Below are positions 38,001 to 44,585 of a stretch of DNA of 64,000 nucleotides, piece by piece. Location: contig JAJXZJ010000035.1 of the NCBI GenBank assembly GCA_021780105.1, forward strand, positions 1 to 64,000, given 5' to 3'. Both the position numbers and the translations under genes were made by a program. The notes below the pieces were generated by a model. It saw only the letters and a list, made by a program, of their open reading frames with translations. It was not told where the DNA came from and did not search any database. The stretch is from a bacterium. GTDB taxonomy: Bacteria; Verrucomicrobiota; Verrucomicrobiia; Limisphaerales; J093. Within the stretch, counting starts at the first letter, position 1. Every line of letters begins with the position of its first letter.

Positions 38001-38318
38001 TTTGACGCGGAGCAGCGGCCGTCGCGCCACTGCGTAAGTCAGTTGGTGGAGCAGGCGGGCGCACTCAAACAGCAGGGCGTCGCGGTGGCTGTCATTCAAG
38101 CCGCGCTCGCGAGCGACGATGCCTTCAAGCAGTGGCAGGAGGCGAACACCGTGCCGTTCCCGGTCGGCCGCGTCGCGGCGAAGAACGAACAAACCAAATG
38201 GGCAACCAGCGTGGACTCGCTGCCGTGGTTGATCCTGGTGAACGCGGAACATCGCGTGACCGCGGAAGGCTTTACGCTCGACGAGCTTGATGCCAGGCTC
38301 AAGCAACCTGCCAAATGA
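35043..38318 (+). CDS. secreted carboxypeptidase-regulatory-repeat protein with redoxin-like C-terminus
   Basis: A 1091-residue exported protein. After a signal peptide come roughly eight transthyretin-like carboxypeptidase-regulatory repeats, each with the signature G-(V/x)-V-x(2-4)-G-K-P-V/A-x-A/G-(A/D)-V (for example GVVVDESGKPVPNADV and AGQVVDADDKPVAGASV). The last about 130 residues (from near 960) look like a thioredoxin-fold redoxin domain: KGKPLPDL, PALICLFDAEQRPSRHC, and a late cis-Pro-type segment SLPWLIL. The first cysteine of a CxxC is replaced (S-R-H-C), leaving one thiol. It sits between candidate selenoproteins A and B and overlaps B by ATGA, so it is probably co-translated with B and may be its redox partner. 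That partnership is inference. Confidence 0.8.
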   Translation: MRIANIAKTWVQPGLWLGAVLALVTHAQTNAPNTFLLTGKVVDMAGKPVADAVVERYGYDHGLPYFGIEMERLDRVTSDESGAFEFRVSREMIMLVARKSGMSVGWLEFMAAPGIPHTLTLTPPSVLGGVVVDESGKPVPNADVFVSAAFSETAGSGNRRWFSYLTGKLARDCFHAPTDADGRFRIENFPTNNSAQLDVRVAGKALKQREMRVRANLGPDTMPYQAGQTDIRLVMEPAGSIEGSLTFEPAGSPLPVARLTLQPDEPGFFAVASLEPTGSAPDGSFVIKDVPAGSYRVRAVFGTNTVPDWVAESVSVSVDVGQATRGVQITAQHGGILDVAVAGKEDHSPLREVSVNAIQAGYQTVAASESNGVARLRLPPGEYQLYAFKVGRQQQNANATVEAGKTNRVEIELALPVKLTGVVHRPDGTPAAGLEVRILGAFSSTETLVKTDANGRFEMEGSTGRGSPNNMIPCLLVRDPEHDLAVAQDIEEEEPAPFDLRLAPALTIAGHAECDGKPVTNATATLIFWTGNSGMHLSDLCTGTNVPGRFEISALPPGRKYGVLVSAPGFGQKAIYNLEVQADPGRQELDPVELKVANLPLAGQVVDADDKPVAGASVNLNGDGQPGGFTRTDREGRFRFEHVCEGSIQLFASAGERNGNVSAQGGDTNVVVKLGERNAVYPGATAHKLKGVVTNPDGKPAADVPVTVFPAFGSSRWIKTGTNGEFSLSWQVEPWQAQQGGTPLLVARDLARNLAAAEDIPEEATNLDLQLKPALMFAGRVEDPGGKPLAGAEVGVWLLASRTYSQVDGRPATTGANGGYEIKALPAGQQFIVFAKANGRGRGQRQVSTDAESSRVELDPFVLKLADQVLAGQVVNENEKPVSGVNVMLSGEDQPEGNLTTDSKGRFHFRVCEGTVRLFCSGQNGYANVTVEAGDTNVVIHLTSSGGAVQPAPARASLKGKPLPDLTAVGLTADAVPAGKPALICLFDAEQRPSRHCVSQLVEQAGALKQQGVAVAVIQAALASDDAFKQWQEANTVPFPVGRVAAKNEQTKWATSVDSLPWLILVNAEHRVTAEGFTLDELDARLKQPAK

Positions 38319-40426
38319 AGCAGCCCGGTGTCATCAACTTCTTGAAACAGGCAGTCGCCGTCCCGCCCGTCGCGCTGCTGACCGCCGGGCTGTTCCTTGT
38401 TGCTGCTGTCTCGTTGCGCGGTGCCGACGACGCGGCCGCGACGCCGGCGCCGGAAGTGACCGTGGTCACGCTCGAACCACAGCAGGTTGACTTCACGGTC
38501 GCCAGTTTCAGCGTTTATGCCGAGCGTGAGACAACGGCTTTCGCGAAAGAGCCGGCGTTGCGCCGGGACCGCTTCGTTCGCGGCAGGTTGCCGATCAACG
38601 GAGGCGCGACCAACGCACTGGCGTTTTTGTGGGACACCGACGCAGGCAAGCTGTATCTGGACCTCAACCGGAATCTCAACCTGACCGACGACCCGGAGGG
38701 CGTGTTCACGTGGGCGCATGAGCGCGGCTCCAGCAGCGCGAACCCGTCGTTCAATCGTGTGCCTCTGCCGTTGCTGACGCCGGCGGGCCGCCGCCAGGAA
38801 CTCGTGGACCTGCGTTTCTGGAACCTCGCCGGCAATCAGCTTCTCTGCACCGTGACGCTGCACTCATTCTGGCAGGGCAAAGTGAACCTGCATGACGAGG
38901 AGTGGCGGGTGGGCATCGTGGAGAACGTGCTCACCCAGACCGGGGCGAAGGAGAATGCCTCGTGGCTGCTGCTCCGGCCGTGGGCGGAGCGCAACCAGGC
39001 CTTCAACACCGACGACGGCTCACTTCGCGTCGTGCCGTTTGCGCGGGTGCTGAGCGTCCACGATCACACTTACGGACTGGAGTTGCTTGACGCGACGCCC
39101 GGCGGGAACGCCGGCTTCCGGCTGCAATTCACCGAACAGCGTCCGTTGCGCGGCGAAATTCAAATCGCCGGCAATTTCATCGAACGCCTCACGCTCACGA
39201 AAGCTTCGGAACTGGTCGTGCTCGACCGCCCTGAAGGCACGGTGCGCGTGCCGGTGGGCGATTACAACATTGCCGGTGTGTGGTTGAAAAACGGCGGCGC
39301 GGAGGCGTATCGCGACGCACGGCAGGCGATGCTCGCGCCGAGTCTTCACGTCGCCGTCGCCGCCCCACCCGCGGTGCTGAGTGTCGGCGGGCCGTTGACC
39401 AACTCGGTGACGGCCGGGCGTCGCGGTTCGATGCTTTATCTGAACTACCAACTGCTCGGAGTTGGCCGGGAAACCTACACGCGCATGGGCGTGGGACGAA
39501 CCGTGCCGCCGGCGTTTGCGATCTTTCACGGCGGGCACCAGATCGCCACCGGGCAGTTTGAATTTGGCTGAGGTGGCACCTGTTCGCACTCATGGCGAGT
39601 GCCCCTGACGGCGGCGGGCGAGTTGAAAATCCAGGCGGTTGCCGACTTGGGCGGATTGGGCGACAAGGACGGCGCGCCGGTGGTTTATCACTGGACCCTG
39701 CCCAACCTGATCCACCCGTTGCTGCCGGGTCTGGCGGTGCTGGCTTTGTTGCTCGTGCCGCGCAACCGTTGCGGGTCGGCTTGGTGGATTTGGATTCCGC
39801 TGCTCGCCGTGGTGTTTCTGGCGCCGCCGCTGGTCAATGCCTTCAGCCTGCCGTCCGAACTGGCGGACGTAATCGGCGCCCTGGCCTACGGACTCGCGGC
39901 GACCTGGCTGCTGGCGCCGTTCCTGGCCCGGCGCCACCGCTTTCTGTCATTTCTTTGCATTCTGCCGACGTTGGCCGCTTTCAGTGTGCTTACGTATCTG
40001 TTCAAGCAGGACTGGGGTGGCGTGGATACGGACATGGTTTTCCGAACCCTGATCGCGTTCGTTTTCGGCGTGCCCGTGATTGCCTTCGCACTGTTCCTGA
40101 CGGGCTGGATTTGCCGGCAGCGATATCGGCCGGCCGCCGTGACGTTCTGGTTTGCCGTCGCGCTCTTGGGCATCTGGCTCGTAGTTACCGCGCCGTTCTT
40201 CGTGATAACCATGATCGCATCGTCTGGCGAAGTTCCGTGGAGCACTCTGTTTATTTTCCACGCCATAATCAGCGGCGTCAGCTTCGCGTTGACCTTCCCG
40301 TTCCTCGTGCTCGCGTTCGCAAACAGCCTGTTCCGCGACCGGCTGAAGGGCTTGTTGAACTTGGAGGAAACGCCGCCGGTGCCGCCGCCGGTGCCGCACG
40401 CCGCGGCCACGCCAGCTTGCGGTTGA
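38315..40426 (+). CDS. candidate selenoprotein B: membrane-anchored ectodomain, in-frame UGA (Sec419)
   Basis: A continuous 703-residue frame with one UGA at 39569-39571 (residue 419). The N-terminal part has a signal/anchor (VPPVALLTAGLFLVAAVSL) and an ectodomain parallel to that of candidate A: LDLNRNLNLTDD for A's LDSNGDGRLDDE, VPVGDYNIAGVWL for LPVGTYRVHGWTI, and PPAVLSVGGPL before the shared F-E-F-G-Sec-G-G-T-C-S-H-S-W-R-V-P. Downstream in the same frame a stretch of about 40 residues leads into about seven membrane helices (residues about 460-680). The ectodomain with Sec would thus face the periplasm. The hairpin with AUGGC loop lies at 39586-39602. A gene caller would split it at 39571, leaving a membrane half with no start that matches. 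Codon use is uniform across the UGA. Confidence 0.75.
39586..39602 (+). promoter_or_regulatory. SECIS-like hairpin of candidate selenoprotein B
   Basis: GCACUC and GAGUGC pair perfectly over 6 bp around the loop AUGGC, with the loop 20 nt after the UGA, the same place as in paralogue A. Two stem pairs differ from A by changes that keep pairing. Confidence 0.72.
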
Positions 40427-40526
40427 AATCGTGCGCTGTTTGTCTCAGAATGCCGGCGACGTGACCCGCTTCGCTCCCAGACAAGGTGAATCGGCGCCGG
40501 CCTTCCGGGCAGTGGAAAGCCGGTGT

Positions 40527-40623
40527 GGAGGTGTAGGGCGACCTGGTGGCGCTCCTGGTCTTCAAAACCAGCGTGGGGCTCAACAAAGTCCCAGGTGGGT
40601 TCGATTCCCATCCACCTCCGCCA
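40527..40623 (+). tRNA. selC: tRNA-Sec (anticodon UCA)
   Basis: A 97-base tRNA gene including an encoded CCA. The acceptor begins GGAGGTG and pairs with CACCTCC before the discriminator G and CCA. The extended D stem is G-G-G-C-G with C-G-C-T-C. The anticodon stem CTGGT/ACCAG encloses the loop CTTCAAA with anticodon TCA at 40562-40564, which reads UGA. A long variable arm follows (GGGGCT..AGTCCC), then a T arm with TTCGATT. The overall layout matches E. coli selC: long extra arm, long acceptor plus T stack. It lies between two candidate selenoprotein genes. Confidence 0.93.
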
Positions 40624-40723
40624 AACAATGCCAAAAGTTGAAGGACGAAGGCATAAAGTAAATGCACCTGTTGCCAGCCACTCGCGGGTTTCAGCCTTTG
40701 GCTTTTAGGTTTTGGCCTTATCC

Positions 40724-41098
40724 ATGAGCCGCATCCCCCAGCCACCCGTGAATCTCGCCTTGCGCGATGCGGAGCGCCACGATTTCTGGCTGGGATTCGT
40801 CGTGGTGCTGGCCGGACTGCTGCTGGCGTTTTGCGGCGCGCAGCACCTGACCAGCGTGGGAACGGTCGAAGGCGCCAGCGCGAGCGAGCCCGACCTGATC
40901 AAGGCGTTTTCCTTCGGCGGCCTGCAATACGCGAGCGAGCAGGCGCCGCCCAAGCCGCCGAAACCCACGGGCGACCCCGCCGCTGATGCCGCCGCGCTTG
41001 CCAAGTGGGACCAACAGCAGGCCGGCGTCCGGCCGCCCGACTGGAAGGTCCGCGTGGACATCGGCGCGAAGACGCCCTGTCCTACGTGAGTGAAGTAA
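40724..41098 (+). CDS. candidate selenoprotein C: small membrane-anchored protein ending CPTU-Val-Lys
   Basis: A 124-residue frame: one N-terminal membrane helix (FWLGFVVVLAGLLLAFCGA), a Pro/Ala-rich linker, and a C-terminal stretch K-V-R-V-D-I-G-A-K-T-P-C-P-T. The apparent stop is UGA (41087-41089), but reading through adds Sec-Val-Lys before a UAA. That would give a C-P-T-U redox motif (C119, U122) at the extreme C-terminus, reminiscent of C-terminal selenols. A strong hairpin with the loop AUGGC lies at 41105-41123, with its loop 22 nt after the UGA. It follows selC by 100 bp. The UGA could instead be a true stop, so this call rests on the hairpin and the CxxU position. Confidence 0.6.
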
Positions 41099-41104
41099 GT
41101 TTTT

Positions 41105-41123
41105 CGGCCACATGGCGTGGCCG
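41105..41123 (+). promoter_or_regulatory. SECIS-like hairpin of candidate selenoprotein C
   Basis: CGGCCAC and GUGGCCG form a perfect 7-bp stem around the loop AUGGC, 22 nt after the UGA. The stem is unrelated to those of A and B but the loop is identical. It lies beyond the UAA, so it is under no coding constraint for this protein. Confidence 0.65.
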
Positions 41124-41236
41124 GCGAAAAGGCCGACTGGCGCATTCCGGAGTCCGCGGGGAGAGCCGGACTTGGTTTTGATTCAGGCCGGCGATCGCCG
41201 TTGTTTTGGGAGCGGCCGGCAAATTGTGGATTTGTT

Positions 41237-42109
41237 ATGGACGGTTCTGGTGAACATGGTCGGTCGCAGACAGCGACAGCGCTGGGCCGGAAGCTTTCGC
41301 GCCTTCGTCCGTGGGTCCAAACCAGCTTCCTCGGTGTGTGGCTCGCCCCGGTGGGCCAGTGGCTGCACGCGATTCCCGGCTGCGTTTTCCATTGTTACTC
41401 CTGTCCGCTCTCGTCGTTTGCCTGTCCCGTGGGCGTCGCCGCGAATTACGCCGCGCTGCTGCCCGCCGCATTCGAGGTGCCCTATCTTTTGATCGGGATA
41501 CTGCTGGTCATCGCCGCGGCCAGCGGAAGTCTGGTCTGCGGCTGGGCGTGCCCCTTTGGTTTTCTGCAAGACTGGCTGGCGAAAATCCCGCTGCCGAAGC
41601 TGCGCCTGCCTGCCTGGACCGGCTGCCTGCGCTACGTCGTGTTGGTGGGCCTGGTGTTGCTGCTGCCCATGATTCTCGGATTCCAGGGCATTCCGTTCGA
41701 CGAACAATCTGTGTCAATCTGCCGGCTCTGCCCGGCCGGCGCGCTCGAGGCGGGCCTGCCTTATTCCGTGAAGAGCTATCTTGCCGGCCAGGGCTGGTTG
41801 ATGAGCTGGTTCAAGACGGCGATCCTCGTCACATTTCTGGCGTCGGCGATGTTCATCCACCGACCGTGGTGTCGGTTGTTCTGTCCGCTTGGCGGATTTC
41901 TCGCGCTCTTCAACCGCGTCAGCCTCTTTCACCTGCGGTTCAATGCAAAGGAATGCGTCGAGTGCAACCTCTGCCGCAGCCGGTGCTCGATGGGCGTGAA
42001 GGTGGACGAGAAAGTCAACGTCAGCGGTTGCGTCCGCTGTCTCGAATGCGTGAAGTGCGGCGCACTCGAACCTGCCTTCGCGCTGCCCGCAGGCAGGGCC
42101 AAAGACTAA
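41237..42109 (+). CDS. membrane 4Fe-4S ferredoxin-type protein (NapH/NosR/YccM-like)
   Basis: A 290-residue polytopic membrane protein with the twin C-x3-C-P motifs of the NapH/NosR family (SLVCGWACPFGFLQDW and RPWCRLFCPLGGFLALFNR) and a C-terminal cytoplasmic double 4Fe-4S ferredoxin domain (CVECNLCRSRC with CVRCLECVKC). Such proteins move electrons across or along the membrane to periplasmic partners. It follows candidate selenoprotein C, itself a membrane-anchored thiol/selenol protein, so an electron-transfer pair is plausible. I chose ATG 41237; the frame is open to 41117 and includes the hairpin region, but that part looks non-coding. Confidence 0.82.
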   Translation: MDGSGEHGRSQTATALGRKLSRLRPWVQTSFLGVWLAPVGQWLHAIPGCVFHCYSCPLSSFACPVGVAANYAALLPAAFEVPYLLIGILLVIAAASGSLVCGWACPFGFLQDWLAKIPLPKLRLPAWTGCLRYVVLVGLVLLLPMILGFQGIPFDEQSVSICRLCPAGALEAGLPYSVKSYLAGQGWLMSWFKTAILVTFLASAMFIHRPWCRLFCPLGGFLALFNRVSLFHLRFNAKECVECNLCRSRCSMGVKVDEKVNVSGCVRCLECVKCGALEPAFALPAGRAKD

Positions 42110-42111
42110 AC

Positions 42112-42156
42112 GCTGAAGGCTGAAACCGATGAAGAATCGCGCCTTCAGCCTTCAGC
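42112..42156. terminator. convergent inverted repeat at the end of selD
   Basis: A perfect 13-bp inverted repeat (GCTGAAGGCTGAA at 42112-42124 and TTCAGCCTTCAGC at 42144-42156) with a 19-base loop lies where the ferredoxin gene and selD converge. It overlaps the last selD codons. Each arm contains internal tandem CTGAAGG copies. It is a likely bidirectional terminator, though no clear T tract follows on the plus strand except CATTTTAT. Confidence 0.55.
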
Positions 42157-43761
42157 CTTCGGCATTTTATCCAGATTCTCCTGATAAAACAGCTTCACCG
42201 GCGCGCCGCCCATCGCGATGGCGCACCACGCCGCCTCGTCCAGTTCCGCCTGGCTGAGGCCCAGCTCGCGCGCCCGGCGGAGGTGCGCGTCAAAGCACGG
42301 CGCGCAGCGGCTGAAGACGACCAGGCTGAAGAGGATTAACTCCTTCGTCCGTTCGTTCACGGCGCCGGCTGTTTGAACCGAACGCATGAACGCGCCGAAG
42401 GCCCGTTGCGATTCCGCCACGGCGCCGGCCGCAGGTTCGCGATTGAAAATGTCCGCGCAGCAGCCTTCGCTGTGCGCCTCGGGAATCGAATTGGGTGAAC
42501 TCATGGAAACGCCTTCCGGCTGGTTGCGGTTTGGTTCCATCAAAGTGGTCGCAGTTTTTTCCCGCGCATTCGCCGCGAAGAAAATTTCTCCCACGGTGCC
42601 ATTGATAATTTCGCCGATGACAAAGCCGTCGGCGCCGCGCCGCGCCAGTGCTTGAAGCAATATTTCCCGCCGCCCGGCCGGCACGGCGATCAACAGCCCG
42701 CCCGATGTCTGCGCGTCGAAGCCGAGATTCACCAGCGCCTCATCCACGCCGGGTGCGCCGCGCAGGCCGTCGCCGACGTATTCGCGGTTTCGCTCGATGG
42801 CGCCGGGCACGACGCCCTGCCGCAGCAAATCCAGCGTGCCATCAAACGCCGGCAGCGCGTCCGCAAACACCCGCGCGGTCAGCCCTCCGGTTCGCAGCAT
42901 CCGCCGCAGGTGCGCGAACAGGCCGAAGCCCGTCACGTCCGTGCAGGCCGAGGCGCCGGCTTCGAGCATCGCCTCCGCCGCCGCGCGGTTCAGCGTGGCC
43001 ATTGAAGCTTCCGCCGCAGCGAGGCCCGTGGCGTGGGCGCGACCGATCTGCCGGGCAAACGTCAGCACGCCGGTGCCAAGCGGTTTGGTCAGCACCAGCG
43101 CATCGCCGACGCGCGGAGTTTCCAACGCCGCGGCGACTGCTGGGTCAATAGTGCCGGTGATGGCGAAGCCGAGTTTGATTTCGTCGTCCTTGAGACTGTG
43201 GCCACCGACGAGTGCCACGCCGGCGTCGGCCAGGACTTCCATCGCGCCGGCGAGCAGGTGAAACATGATTTCGCCCGGCAGCTTCTCAGACGGAAACGCC
43301 AGCACGCTCAACGCCGTGCGCGGCGTCCCGCCCATCGCGTAGATGTCGGAAAGACAGTTTGCCGCGCAGATGCGGCCGAACAGATGCGGGTCGTCCACGC
43401 AGGGTGTGAACACGTCCACCGTCTGCACGAGGCAGAGGTTGTCCGCGATGCGGTAAACCGCCGCGTCGTCACCGGCGGCCAGGCCGGAGATCACGGCGGG
43501 ATCATTCACCGCCGGCAACCGCCCCAGCACGGCGTCGAGGTCCGCCGGGGCGATCTTCGACGCGCAGCCGGCGTTGTGGACCAACTCGGTCAATTTCACC
43601 TGCGTGACGTCCACCGGGTCGGGCCGCTCGCCGGCGCAAGGGCAGATGCCTTGGTCTGTGAACACGTCGCACGGGCAGGGCCGGCGCACGTCGCAGATGC
43701 AGTGGCCGAGCTGCCGCGACCGCTCCATGACCAAATGGCGTTTGGCGAGATCAACCTCCAT
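42145..43761 (-). CDS. selD: selenophosphate synthetase fused to an AhpD-like domain
   Basis: Makes selenophosphate from selenide and ATP, the selenium donor for tRNA-Sec. The 538-residue protein has three parts. Residues 1-50 hold a cysteine-rich module (C21, C23, C29, C31, C40, C42 in HCICD..PCPCD..GICPCAGE) that may bind metal. Residues about 52-410 are SelD proper, with catalytic C66 and K69 in GCASK, then DDAAVYR and the GGHSLKDDE and TKPLGTGVL blocks. Residues 420-538 form a carboxymuconolactone decarboxylase/AhpD-type domain with C486-x2-C489. No stop lies between the last two parts, but an ATG with a GGAAGG site at 42504 could start a separate protein. The catalytic residue is Cys, not Sec. 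The start at 43761 lies one base after the upstream gene's stop. Confidence 0.88.
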   Translation of the reverse strand: MEVDLAKRHLVMERSRQLGHCICDVRRPCPCDVFTDQGICPCAGERPDPVDVTQVKLTELVHNAGCASKIAPADLDAVLGRLPAVNDPAVISGLAAGDDAAVYRIADNLCLVQTVDVFTPCVDDPHLFGRICAANCLSDIYAMGGTPRTALSVLAFPSEKLPGEIMFHLLAGAMEVLADAGVALVGGHSLKDDEIKLGFAITGTIDPAVAAALETPRVGDALVLTKPLGTGVLTFARQIGRAHATGLAAAEASMATLNRAAAEAMLEAGASACTDVTGFGLFAHLRRMLRTGGLTARVFADALPAFDGTLDLLRQGVVPGAIERNREYVGDGLRGAPGVDEALVNLGFDAQTSGGLLIAVPAGRREILLQALARRGADGFVIGEIINGTVGEIFFAANAREKTATTLMEPNRNQPEGVSMSSPNSIPEAHSEGCCADIFNREPAAGAVAESQRAFGAFMRSVQTAGAVNERTKELILFSLVVFSRCAPCFDAHLRRARELGLSQAELDEAAWCAIAMGGAPVKLFYQENLDKMPKAEG

Positions 43762-43762
43762 G

Positions 43763-44515
43763 TCATGCCCCAAGCGTTCGCGGTTTAAAGAGTTCAGGGT
43801 GAGCGTCTCTAAATTCTGTCTTGAATGCCTCTTCCCCCTCTTCAAGTTCTTCCAATAGATATTTTCTATATTTCTTTTGGCTCAAACGTAACGCCTCGCG
43901 TGAACATCCTTGCTTCACAGACTCGATTTCAAAAACCTCACTTACCAGATACTCGATATGCTCCCAGGTTGATTTTTCTCCCTCCTCTCCTTTTTGTCGC
44001 TGGCGAATGTATGATGAGCCTTCTTGGTAATAGAGCGCAATCCAATGACAAAAGCTTTGGTGCAAGACTCTTTCGCTTAACTGGTTTCCGTATAGGTAAA
44101 ATCCGAGGTTGTCAAAGAAATCCAGAATCGGCTCTATTTCAGCAGCATCCGGAATCTTACCCCAATCTCCAGTGTCCGAATATTGGAGCAAGACTGCAGC
44201 AGCCTTCCCACGTTGTTCCGTCATATCGGAGAAAAATTCCTTCTCAAATCGAAGCACCAGACTGGGGTCATAGGCTCGCTTGAGGTGAGCCTTGTAAGTT
44301 GCGGAAACGCCAGCAGCAACGGCGAATATCACCAAAATGCCAGCGATTACCAGCCTGAGGCATGATTTTTGGCTGACGTCGTGAGTGCTGGACTGAATAG
44401 ATGGGCCTACATACGTCGCAATCGCCAACAAGAAGCCAATAGCTGCGGCCTCCCAGTCAAGGTAAAGTGACAGTTTAAAAATCTTTTTCCTTTTTGGCCA
44501 TTTGATCGTTGACAT
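43763..44515 (-). CDS. AT-rich membrane protein inserted in the sel operon
   Basis: A 250-residue protein of unknown function with two N-terminal membrane helices (AAAIGFLLAIATYVGP and LVIAGILVIFAVAAGVSA), then a cytosolic helical domain rich in aromatic and acidic residues (IEPILDFFDNLGFYLYGN; FCHWIALYYQEGSSYIRQ). The pattern resembles DUF4760-type proteins, a weak resemblance judged by eye. Base composition drops visibly from 43.8 to 44.6 kb compared with both neighbours. That suggests a recently acquired gene placed between selB and selD, on the same strand. It ends one base before the selD start. Confidence 0.7.
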   Translation of the reverse strand: MSTIKWPKRKKIFKLSLYLDWEAAAIGFLLAIATYVGPSIQSSTHDVSQKSCLRLVIAGILVIFAVAAGVSATYKAHLKRAYDPSLVLRFEKEFFSDMTEQRGKAAAVLLQYSDTGDWGKIPDAAEIEPILDFFDNLGFYLYGNQLSERVLHQSFCHWIALYYQEGSSYIRQRQKGEEGEKSTWEHIEYLVSEVFEIESVKQGCSREALRLSQKKYRKYLLEELEEGEEAFKTEFRDAHPELFKPRTLGA

Positions 44516-44585
44516 ATTTGAAGGTGGTGTTGTTTTGCGGGATGTCTAGCCCTTAAAGCCTAAAAACGTCTGTTTTAGTAAGCGT

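Noticed and set aside
38316-38318. UGA at the end of the regulatory-repeat/redoxin gene as a selenocysteine codon
   Set aside because: The redoxin domain is complete at this point, the UGA overlaps the next start as ATGA, and no UGGC-loop hairpin follows.
44560-44578. CTAAAA/TTTTAG inverted repeat downstream of selB
   Set aside because: Only six A/T-rich pairs in an AT-rich insertion. It could be a weak terminator but is not distinguishable from chance.
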